From: Pterobdella sp. o SKG-2022 | Lineage: Eukaryota; Annelida; Clitellata; Hirudinida; Piscicolidae | Direction: 5' to 3' | Assembly: GCA_964035795.1 (NCBI GenBank) | Contig: OZ038321.1 | Coordinates: 28,267,022-28,331,021, forward strand | DNA: 64,000 nucleotides | Shown: positions 1-11,300 of the stretch, piece after piece | Numbering within the stretch: position 1 is the first letter of the stretch | Layout of the letters: each line of letters begins with the position of its first letter | Program-made: the position numbers and the translations under genes | The notes under the pieces: generated by a model | Seen by the model: only the letters and a program-made list of their open reading frames with translations | What the model was told of the DNA's origin: nothing | Database searches by the model: none

Positions 1-123
1 TGTATATTTTATTTTGTCTGTGGGATTTTTTCCGTAATGATTGAATTTTGAAGTGCACAAAGGATAAATATCGAACCGCGATCATGTAGACTTTTTATGC
101 AATGTCATTGTAAACTCTCACAG

Positions 124-951
124 ACACCGCCTCGAATGCTTCGTGGGTCCTTCTTAGCAACAACTTTTATTTTTTCTCGATCAACCATGCCACTTATTAT
201 GAGGCTGTAGACCACTGCAGGCACATAGGGTCTGAGTTGGCTTCGATAACTTCACTCGAAGAAAAAGATTTCGTTTATGGTCATTACAAGTAAGTTGAGA
301 TTCTTAATCGAACTGCTATATTAAAATGATTCGTGGGCAATGAATGTATTTCACAGAAGTCTCTCAACCAACTTGCGCTTTTGGTTAGGAATGTACAAAG
401 AAGAATGCCTAGCATCAGCCGAAATTTACTTTCTAGATGGATCAGTATCGAGTTATCGCATTTGGGACTCTCTCAGTAGGACCAAAAACACGTGTTGCAT
501 TCATTTGCAACTGGGGGAAACCTGGAGAGAATGTGTCTGTTCCATGACTGTTCCCTTCATCTGCAAGATCCCTAAGCTTTCAAAAAGTCGATTTCTGAAT
601 AATTTTTCATTCCCCCACAACCTTAACCAACTTTTTGAATTGTAGTTATTGCAGCAAAAAAATTCACGAAACGACTGCAAGACCAATATGTCAGTAGCAA
701 GATGCTTGAAGTTGCAGAGAACAAGTTATGCTCACTCTCCTTTTGGTCCATGGCTTGTCTCCGAAATAAGCTTTGTGACGGCTTCAATTTTCATAAGGTT
801 TGGTCAATTTTTAATCCATTTCATTTATTTGTTTTGAACGACATCACGCTGAAACCAGGATATGAAAAATGCAACTTGCGCATGCGATTTGAGAGGAAGT
901 GAGCATTACTTAACAATGCCGATACTGGCGAAGCAAGGATCAAGCTACTAG
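124..951 (+). CDS. C-type lectin with PAN/apple-like C-terminus, 5'-partial
   Basis: Four exons join in phase: 124-289, 357-586, 655-797 and 859-951 (TAG). The first two encode a C-type lectin domain: the front half has YFFSINHATYYEAVDHC followed by SELASITSLEEKDF, and the back half has FWLGM, a Trp-Asp block (YRIWDS) and the terminal PFICKIP. The third and fourth exons give a Cys-rich PAN/apple-like segment (ACLRNKLCDGFNFHK, then a CxCDL ending), a common partner of CTLDs in secreted invertebrate proteins. I see no EPN or QPD sugar-binding triplet, so sugar binding is uncertain. The start codon and signal peptide are not visible and probably lie left of the window. Phases are consistent at every junction, which argues against a pseudogene. 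Role inferred only: extracellular recognition or adhesion. Confidence 0.72.
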
Positions 952-1761
952 GGCTGATTCAGCATGATAAATATATGTCTGCACACATTATGGTGAACTA
1001 CAATGGCTTAAAAGCATTTAAATGCACGGAGCTTTTTGATTTACTGCGAAACCATAATTTTTTTTCGTGTATTTTTTTTTCAGAAAACCAAATTAGTGGG
1101 AAGAAAGAAGGGGTAAATGAAAAGAATGACTGGGTGTGTGTGGATTGAAGGATAAAGTGTGAGGGGCTGGAAAGAATGAAAATTTACCCTATTAGGATTG
1201 ACTATATATAAATATATATTGCAAAGTGGTCTTGAAGACTTAATCATTTTCATGCCACTATAATAATATTCGTTATTTGTTAGTTTGTTGTAATCATCAG
1301 TAGTTGATATTTCGGTTTTTCAATGTCTCATTATATATCTTTATATATCTGTAAAACTATTTTCGTGTGCAATATGTCATGGCTAAAGCTGATCTTTGTT
1401 TTGGTTCTTCAATTTTTTTGACTTAAAGAATATGATTTACTTATTTAAAAAATTATTTCAAAAATAGTGTATGTGGGTTTAATTTTCTTTTTTTCTACTT
1501 TTTTCAGCATTGTTTAAAATTTTTTTTTAGACAATTGACTTTTTTATTTCGTTGACTACTTTTGAAATTCAATTTAAAAAACTCAAAATGTTTTAAATAA
1601 ATAAAATATTTAACTTTTTGCATTCCGCAATTTTCGATGTATATTGAACAGAATAAGAAAACTAAAATTTTTTAACTTTTACAACCAATCGCAAAGTATT
1701 AAAATTTGCAATCGTAGATACTTCGATTAAATAAATTATTTTATGAATAAAAGGATATAAA
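952..1761. other. Intergenic stretch before vezatin
   Basis: About 0.8 kb of AT-rich DNA between the lectin stop codon and the vezatin start. No convincing exon, RNA gene or mobile element was seen. The vezatin promoter presumably lies in its right-hand part, but no clear TATA box or initiator can be assigned. Confidence 0.5.
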
Positions 1762-4700
1762 ATGGCAGATGATGAAGATGTCTTATTTGAAGTAAGAGTT
1801 TTGCTTTTTGCTTTTAAATAATCTTAATATATACATTTTTGTAGGGATCGCCGCTATACGGCCATTTGAAAGAAGCGGGGTTCACTGAGTTTGAGTATGA
1901 AACAAAAACCAAAAATTCAAATTGTAAACAAAAAATTGATAAGGATTCAAACAAACATACTGAAGTTGAAAATAAAGAAAAAAAAGTATGTTTTTGTATT
2001 ATGTTAATGTTTACATGTACCATTTACAAAATGAGAGATTCAATTGAAATTATTTTGCCTGAAGAACTGGTATGGGTTTTTGAAAAAACAATTTCACCAC
2101 TACATTCATGATGATTCGTGGAAAGACCAAATAGCTAGTCTGGTGAGAAATTAATTATCATCTTTTTCCCTGTATATGATGAAATTTTTTTGATATTTTT
2201 TATGTTCAATATTTGTTGCAACTTTTAACAATTCATTTCTTATGATAGCAATTTATTTGAAGCATTTCATTTCTACAGCATAAACGAACAACCGATAAAA
2301 TTTTGGCCTCTGCATTTAAACAACCAATACTTGCTACTGAAGATGCTTGTTACATTGAAAACTTCTCCATTACTCTAGATAAAGGTTTAAATAAATTAAT
2401 TTAAATTCTTTCCATTTATATTTCTCCTTCATAGTGGTCAAATTTCTGTTGGTTGGTGTCACTGAATAAAGATTTTATATATTATTTTTTTTGAAACCTG
2501 CACTTTTCCCACAGAATCACCAGTCAAATTAGAAACTGCTTCATCTATCTATGGGCATATTCTATTGTAAACAATACTTCCATAACAATCATAATTTTAA
2601 AATTTTTTAAAATAATAGTATTAAAAATTATAGTAACACCTCATAATAAAAAAAAAATAATTTTTATATTTAAAATATCAATATCTAACCTACCAGACAG
2701 ATCTCAGTGCTAGTGATAACCATAAGCTATGGCTTGATGCGGATGTTTTGCATCAAAACCTCAACCCCTGCCATACTTTCCGAAGCCACAAGTGACCCCA
2801 CTAAACCATCACCAACCACCATCAAAACAACTCAACCCAACCTGTACATATATGGTCTTGATGTGGTCTCCCTCATTGTCACCATCATCGCCCTTCTTCC
2901 TGCTTCCATCAAGTTCTCCTCCACTGGAAAAGTTACCAACACTTATTAATGTTTTCAAAACAGATTGCCATCGAGTATTGTTGAATAAAGCTAGTAAGAT
3001 ATTGCTAAGGACTAATGGTTTTTTTGCACAAAACATACTTTGTCCATTGTTTTGAAAGCACTATTTCTCTGAGCACTTGCTCAAGAACTTTCTAGAATGT
3101 ATTAAGAATAAATTAATTGAAAATTAGTAATGAAAATGTGTTCAAGACTATTTCACAACATCAGCCATATAATGCTATGGTTTGATATTATATAAGTAAA
3201 TATAATCCTTTTAACACCACTCAGACCCTATCTCACCTGGCCAGACTGGAGGGTGTGTTTGAACAGTTGCTCACAAACTTCCACACCTTTGCCAGGCTTT
3301 CAAACAAGGCAACCCTCTTCATACAGGAGAGTGAAGTGATCAGGCGAGGATTCACTCTGTGAGACTCTTAAGAACTTTTGTTTGATAGGGACAGTTGGAA
3401 GGGGGTTGTTATAGATGTAGTCTTTCGAGGGGTTTTCGATAAGTTTAAACTTGTTTTTAACTCAGTAGTACTTTGTGTTTTAATAATTTGTAAATAGCTG
3501 TCTCGTTTTGTTTTTTCTCTTCATTGAAAATTTCAATTATTGTATTAAAAGTAAAATTTTATGATATTCATGATTTATAAAATATTACTCAAAATAGTAA
3601 AAATATTTCAATTATTACCACCACTATCAAGGTTAACAGCTCCCATTTCCCGACTGGAGCAAAGCATGGCTTCAAGTCCTGAGGATCGAAATTACATCGA
3701 CCTTCGCAGATCAATCTACCATAGAAACAGGAATATCCTTCTGGCCATTAGACACACCACTACTTCCATTATTCAACTATATCCTTTGAAATCATGCATC
3801 GAAACTGCATTAGGGCTTATTGCAGATGGGGTTTTAGTGGCATCATTGATTGGGGTGTGCTTTTATTAGCAGCTTCATGCAATTTGAGTTTGTGTTGTTT
3901 AATACATTTTTTCAAGTTGATAAAAATCCAAATCTTATTCATTTTTCTTTTTTTTTTCAAGTTTTTGTGGTTTCAAATTTCATTCATTCAACATCCACCT
4001 AACTTGTCTACTACATTTCAATATTTGATGTTTCCATCTTGCTGCACCATGGGGAAACCTTAGTTATGTGCTCACAACATCTCCCATTAATTAAAAAACC
4101 CTCCAAATGATTCCTTAACCACACCACACATTACCACCCTCTGTGGAGTTGAAGGGAGTGAGGGACTGCCTGGCTGGTGTGGAGTTGAGTGGCTTCTGTA
4201 ATTTCATCCCTCCTCTTGGTGATGATGGGAAGATTGCATCAGAAAGAGATAATGGTGGCAAGGAGCCAGATGAAGAAATATTCAAGTTGACTGATGGATA
4301 TTCCCTCACTTCCATCAAGGTTTCATTTCAAACATTATTTATCTATCTATCTATCCATCCATTTCATCACACACCCCTTCAGTACCTGATACAGCTGACA
4401 CAGGCCCACATGGCAGACCTGTTGAGGGTCACCTGCTTATATGCTTGCATCAGGTACTGTGCTCATTGGTTTGTTAGGTTAACACTGCATCCATGTGTCG
4501 TTTCATTACTGGTCAACTGTTATGAAAGCTCACTCACTTCTCATGGTGCATCATTACACTTTTTAATAATAATAAAATAATTATTATACAAATATACAGG
4601 AGTGATCAATTGAAACGCAACAAGCAAGACACATCTCTAACCATGGGTGATTTCTTTTATTATTTTTATGTCAGCATGAAAACGGGCTTGAAACGATGGT

Positions 4701-7259
4701 AGTTATTATTCTTCACTGACAAAAGGCTTTGAGGCACTGACTCGAGAGTTGAGTACCCTGGAAGGCACGTTTGAGAGGCAACTCGAGCCATTTAGATTCT
4801 ACTTTGAGGTGTGCAAGAACTTGATGCAGACTAAAGCATCGAAGGAGGTGAGCTGCGGCAGGGATGTTGTTTGTGAAGACAAGAGAGACCTCAAGTTCGT
4901 CTACATGGCTGTCCATAGTCTTCTGCTGCATCTGCAAGCTGCTACCCAGAAGTTCGTGTCTCATCGTGTGTCTGTGTCTCGTTACACGTGACTTTGTTTT
5001 GTTGTGTTTGTTTCCTTGTGTTTCTTTGTGCTTGGCTGTTTCCATTTGTGTTTTGCCACTCCCACCAAACACCTGCCCGCCCACTTCACAGAGTTCTCAA
5101 ACATGACCAAGCTCTGGAACAAAAAATTGAAGCCTATGCTGGTGAGCATTGTAGTGATGCCAATTTTGTTTGTATAATGACGTCATTTGTTTTTATAATG
5201 GCGTCTTTTATGTTGAGTAAAATGACGTTTGTTTTTTATGACTTCATCAATTTTTTTAAAGATGGTTTATAATGATGTCATCAATAACATTAAAAACAGT
5301 AGTGAAGAATCTTTCTCGTAATTATTACTTGTTAGGAACATTGGAATGCTATGTTGTTAATTCATTTTTTTATATATTTTCTATTGATTATTATTATTTA
5401 TTTTATTGTTTTCTTTTATGATGATATTATGAATATTGAATTTTTCTTTAATGTTTCAGGAAAGTCGGATGAGGATGGAGGTGAGCCTGTTACATTAGTT
5501 TGTTTACGGTGATGATGATGATAAGGGTGGTGGTGATGATGATGATCATAAATAATTAACACGTGCACAACACTCGACGACTTCTCTCAGGCTTGGTGGA
5601 GGCCATTTTGGGGGACTCAGAGCAGCTGATAAAGGAGGTGGTTGCCTGCAAGGAGTGTCTCCAACAACTCATCACCTTCCATTCCAGGAAAAAGCATCCC
5701 CCTGGTTCCACTCTATTTATTTTCTGTTTTGTCTTGTTTAATTTTTTTTTGCATCATTGAGAAGCATGAGAGATCCGACTGTCTGGTCATGTTCGTGGCT
5801 GACAGTTCTGGCATTGTTTTGTTTTGATTTCATGTTCACCATTGTCATCATCATCGTCATTCTCATTATTTATCTTTTTCATGGTGTTTATAATGGGACA
5901 AAAGATGATAACATAAGAGAATGATGGATAAAATGCACATTAGCACATGACCACAGCAGGGAAGGATCATCATCAGGAGGCCCAGGAGACTTTTGAGGAA
6001 GTGACCAACACTGTAGTGTTGTCTGACGTCATTCCTGTGGTGCAAGATGAGGTTGGTGGTGTGATGGTGAAGGGAGTGGTATTGATGATGACGATAACTT
6101 TTATACGATGACGTAGGTGTTTGAAATAGTGACGTCAAACGAGAAAGAGCAACGGGAGGAAACTAAAGACTTTGATGTAAATTTTTTGATTTTATGACGT
6201 CATTTTAAGGAGTATTAATGATTAATGATGACATCACAGGATGACGTAGGAAGTGGGAAGAGCATGGCGGGAGTGCTGAGTGAGTTGCAAAGCGTCATCT
6301 CGGAGAGGGCTGTCATGATGGCGGAGAGAGAGAAAATTGCTCTGGGTAGGTTTGAGGAGTCACTTCCTCGGAGTTCTGAGGGTGGAAGTGTGGTGAAAGA
6401 TGGGGGTGATATGGTGCAAAAAGATGGTGGAAATATAATAAAAAAAGCTGTTATTGGTGTAGTGGCGGGTGAGGTTGATGGAACCAATGATGCACCTCAC
6501 AAGAAGCCTTGGTCGATGACTCATGAAATAAACTCAAGTGGCGACAAAGGTGCTCGTCCGAAGGAGTTGAAGCAGTACTATGGGAAGTTGGAGGAGGCCA
6601 GTAGTGAGGAGAGTCTGACACGCGATGGAGCACTTCACCATTCCATCCATTTCACTGCTGGCAATGTTGATCCTCAATCATTCAATCTTCTTCACCCTTT
6701 GAGGAACCAACATCAGAGTTCCAATGGATTCGCTTGCAACAGGAGCACATTCAAAAGTGGTGACATCTTCAAAGATGTTGCCAACATGGCTGCCTCCCTT
6801 GGCAACCAATACTCCTCCTATGAAGAACATTATAATGATGATGATTTTGTAGATGAAGATGATGAAGATGAGATGGATGAGGAAGATGATGATGATGATG
6901 ATATAGTGAGTGATAGTCAAAGCAATGATATAGACTCTGATGACATATATCACGTGACTGATGACGATGAGGGCTTTGACGGGGTGAACAATGCTTGTGA
7001 CTACGATGATGATGATGATGGTGTTCATCTGCATCTGAATGATAATGATGAAGACAGCATTAATATTAATAATAGTATTAACAACAATATCAACATTAGT
7101 AGTACTAATACTAATAATATTAACATTAACAATAATAATCTGCAAAATAACACAAATGACGAAGTTAATGATAATTCCCGCAATGAAATCCCCCGTGCAC
7201 CAATCAGCAACCACCACGCAGTGGGCGGAGTTTCGGAGCATGAGGGCTATTTATATTAA
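1762..7259 (+). CDS. VEZT: Vezatin, adherens-junction transmembrane protein
   Basis: Vezatin links cadherin-catenin junctions to myosin VIIA in known animals. Exons modelled: 1762-1791, 1845-1985, 2065-2142, 2279-2384, 2515-2566, 2697-2931, 3225-3358, 3632-3830, 4155-4319, 4383-about 4459, 4726-4951, 5092-5141, 5460-5480, 5591-5704, 5960-6051, 6117-6176, 6240-7259. Family matches in order: the start MADDEDVLFEGSPLYGHL (vertebrate form has VVFENSPLYQYL), a hydrophobic hairpin in exon 6 (ISVLVITISYGLMRMF and GLDVVSLIVTIIALLPASI), FIQESEVIRRGFTL, KLTDGYSLTSIK, VHSLLLHLQAATQK, and VLSELQSVISER near the end. The last exon ends in long acidic Asp/Glu and Asn-rich runs encoded by GAT and AAT repeats. 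The donor of exon 10 is ambiguous (4453 or about 4459). AATAAA near 7483 is a likely poly(A) signal. Borders between 2142 and 3225 are the least certain. Confidence 0.87.
4335..4362. repeat. TCTA/TCCA microsatellite in a vezatin intron
   Basis: Short run of TATCTATC/CATC units just downstream of the exon 9 donor. Confidence 0.7.
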
Positions 7260-8317
7260 ATTTTTCTAGTCGTCTTTTCTTCATTTTTATTCGTTCGTGT
7301 TATTTTTGGTTTTTTCATTTTAGTGTCTTTATTTCATCGGTTTTTTTCATCCATATTAGAATGATTTCCAACCAATCAACGACAGTTATTCTTGAGAAAA
7401 TTTCACCATCGGCAACGCCACTTGATGCTTCAAGCGTCCTTGTACATTTGCACATATTTTACCATTCATTTGGCTTCTTATAAATAAATCACGTTTAAGA
7501 TTTTATGATGATTTGCTGTTATTACCGCAAACGTGGTGGGAGCATGGAGTCTCTTGCTTGAACCTGGGTGTGCCCTTCTGCACCATTGTCGATGAAAACT
7601 CGTGGGTGCGGCCTTAACATGCCATTGAGTGACCATGGTGTTTTGAATGATTTTTTAAGTTATTTTTATATAACTTCTCAAATCTAATGCTTAAATTAGT
7701 GAATTTTTATAAACTAGAAAACAACAAACCATTTTTACAGTGCAAACAAGTAACACAAACTAAAAATAACTATGATTAGTTCCAAGACTGGTACTGAGGG
7801 GCTGTGTATTATAAGATGAACCTCATGGACGAAGTTTATCGCTAGTTGTTTTCTTGGCCACTTGCTCAAACTCTCCAAGATTTTAAAAATAAATTCTAAA
7901 GTATTTTTATTTGTTTATTTATGTTTGCCTGCAAGAATAAAAACTTCCAAGATATATAACTCAAACAGCTTAAACTGATTTAAAAATGTGAAGCACATCA
8001 GATATAGATGGCTAACGAGACAACGTTGGCTAACAAGACAACAAAGCCGTGAAGTTACATATCAGAAAAATTAAAACAGATTGCAGAATGGCTTGTCAAA
8101 AAGGGTTGAATTCGGAATGCTTGCAAAACTTTATTTGGTGTGAGGTTTGAAATGCTGATATTATCTGATTAAGTGGTATGTTTGATTGCATCGTATACAA
8201 ACGTGAAAAATTTAATTAAAAAATTTTATCACAAATTCTAAAAAAAATGTCAAAAGGTACATCCATCAAGCTCTGAAGTTCATCATTAAACTTTCCAACT
8301 TATCCCTCGAAATGGCA
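7260..8317. other. Gap between the convergent vezatin and legumain genes
   Basis: About 1 kb shared by the 3' ends of two convergent genes. An AATAAA near 7483 fits the end of vezatin. The rest is AT-rich with no exon-like segment I could support. Confidence 0.5.
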
Positions 8318-11300
8318 TCATCGCCAGCGATCCAGGCGGAAAGAGGCACAAGTCCTTAGGAGCAGCTGTAGAGCCATCCCGTCCTCCATGCCAGCTTCGC
8401 ACATGTTCCACAACACGTTCAACTTCTTCCTCGCGTACCCGTTCTAGTGGCAGTTGTGGTAGTGTAATTTTAAAGATTTTGAAGTATTTTTTTTAGTTTA
8501 CTAATTAGTTGATTATAAATATATGTACATATAAATTTGATATATAAAACAACACCTTAACAAATATATACATATATCTAAACCCATCAAGATTTTGAAA
8601 TGCACACTGGATACTAAGAGACGGGTAGATACACAAGAACAAACCTTTGTGATGGAGAAGCAGGCCTTGTGGAAAGCCTGGGTGAGTTGTTGGTAGCAGA
8701 GGTGGTTGGAGGGTGGTGAGGGTTTAGAGGTGAGCTGGGAGTGACTGATCTTTGCCATTGATGCTGCCCTCTTCACTATCGTATTCATCAACTCTTCAAC
8801 GTCATCTCTCTCCTTTGATTTATATGGCATTCGATGTTGAATTGCAAGAATGTTTGTCGATGATTATGACAAAGAATGTATTGGGAAATCAAATTTTAAA
8901 AAATATTCCATCACCAAATAGTTCGTCTTGCAGCTCACATCAGCAAGTGATACCAAACATATAATCATCACAAAAAAAATGTCCACAATCAAGCCCCCAA
9001 CTACCCAAAAACAGCGCCACCCAACCACTATTTCCTTTTACCAATCATCACCCTCAACCCTCCAGCTCCACCAACCCTGATAGCATTCTTGATGGCATGT
9101 TTGAGTTGTTGTGCCTGTTCTGAATTGGCATCAACCAGGTCCAACCTTCTGTACAGAGTGGCCAGCGGTACATCCTCTGAAGCTACTGCTTCCCACTATG
9201 TGCATAAGAAGGAAGAGAATGATGATAATAGTTATGACTTTAAAAAAATGAAGATACTGAATGATGATGTTGAAGAAGATGATCATTTTGACGATGATGT
9301 TGGAGAAGATGATCATTTTGACGATGATGTTGGAGAAGATGATCATTTTGATGATGATGTTGGAGAAGATGATCATTTTGATGATGATGTTGGAGAAGAT
9401 GATCATTTTGATGATGATGTTGGAGAAGATGATCATTTTGATGATGATGTTGGAGAAGATGATCATTTTGATGATGATGTTGGAGAAGATGATCATTTTG
9501 ATGATGATGTTGGAGAAGATGATCATTTTGGAGAAGATGATCATTTTGATGATGATGTTGGAGAAGATGATCATTTTGATGATGATGTTGGAGAAGATGA
9601 TCATTTTGATGATGATGTTGGAGAAGATGATCATTTTGGAGAAGATGATCATTTTGATGATGATGTTGGAGAAGATGATCATTTTGATGATGATGTTGGA
9701 GAAGATGATCATTTTGATGATGATGTTGGAGAAGATGATCATTTTGATGATGATGTTGGAGAAGATGATCATTTTGATGATGATGTTGGAGAAGATGATC
9801 ATTTTGATGATGATGTTGGAGAAGATGATCATTTTGATGATGATGTTGGAGAAGATGATGACAATAAAAATTATTCAAAAAAGGATGATAATAAAGACAA
9901 CAATGAACACAAACAGGAGCGAAGGTCAGGGATGGGGGTGGAGATTTGCGGAGAGAGGTCTTTTGAGAGGATCCTTGGTAGTCCTCCACTGTCTCTCTCC
10001 CTAGTTTCTGTGTCCATGTGTGGTTATCATTATAATAACAGTGGTATCAATAAAAATAAATCAAATAATATTGGTGAAAATAATAAAAATAATAATTTTA
10101 ATAACAAAATAATAATATTATTATTCATATTAAGAGCCCACCTCGTCTCCATACAAGGTGACGTGTGAGGTGTTGGTGTCCTTGCGCACCACTAGAAACT
10201 GTTTGTGCAGGGTCTCCAATGTGCTGTCCTCCTGACATCATAACCATAATAATAATATTGAAAATAATGATAATATCAATAATATCTATAATAATAATGA
10301 TAATAATATTAAAAATAATAAGAACAACTTATAATAATATAAATATTAAGTTGAAAAATGTTGAATAAAAAATATTGGAAATCAAAATAATTGATAAAAT
10401 AAAAACAAAAAAGAATCGAGTTGAAACTAATAATAGCTCAAATATACAACAAATATTAATATCACACCACCAACCTTCTCGGAGTCAGCCATCCAAACAA
10501 CACTGTACACGTCACCAAGATACGCACCAATCGCATCGTCCCAATAGCAGGCGAATGATGATTCACCAGGATTGGCTGCCGTTGTGACGTAGACTGGATG
10601 GTTGGAGTAATGAAGTCAGTGTCACTAATTGCTGAATCGGTTAAACGGCAATGGAAGATGGGTTACAAGCTGGAATGCCATCTAGATTTTTTATATAATG
10701 AGACAACTTTTAGATAAATTTATTTTTAAACAGAAACTAAAATTTACGAAAAGTTCAACTATGTCATTATATATTAGTATGTTTTTGAAAAATAAAAATG
10801 AATGTGCCTAGAAAATTTTTCTTTATATAGAAAAAATCAAGAAAATCTGAATAAGAGATACATAAGATGTCTTTATAAGATAGAGTACTTTATTTTGATG
10901 TGTGCAAATGTTTTATAACTTGGCTTTAAAATTATTGATATTATGGACACCCTTTCAATCAATAATTTCAATCAATTTATTCTTCAAATTCCTTTGAAAG
11001 GGTTGAATTGGTTCGACCAAACAACAAATCTGCATCATCACTTGATAATGTAAGTTCGTCTTAAGACAAGCTTTGTGAATTAAGTTAATAAATATTTTTT
11101 GTTTGCTTTCCTCACTTCTGCATCCAATTAAACAAACACATTACCAAGCACATGGTTATTAGTGTTCATCAGCTTCATTGTGCATCAAATGGTCATTAGT
11201 AACGATGACGACGTAATAATGAAATGGAAAAATTAATGTTGGGAAAAGATTTCTCATTTAAAACATAGAATCATCAAAATATTGGTGACTCATCACAACC

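Noticed and set aside
6678..7241. 187-codon minus-strand hydrophobic ORF
   Set aside because: Antisense to the GAT/AAT-rich last exon of vezatin; its Ile/Val richness is the mirror of Asp and Asn codons.
9262..9862. CRISPR-like array
   Set aside because: Units are directly adjacent with no spacers, in a eukaryotic intron; this is a minisatellite.
9089..10168. 359-codon forward ORF rich in [10 protein letters not shown] and its antisense His/Gln and Ile/Met ORFs
   Set aside because: They are products of a 30-bp tandem repeat inside a legumain intron; flanking parts of the forward ORF run antisense across real legumain exons.
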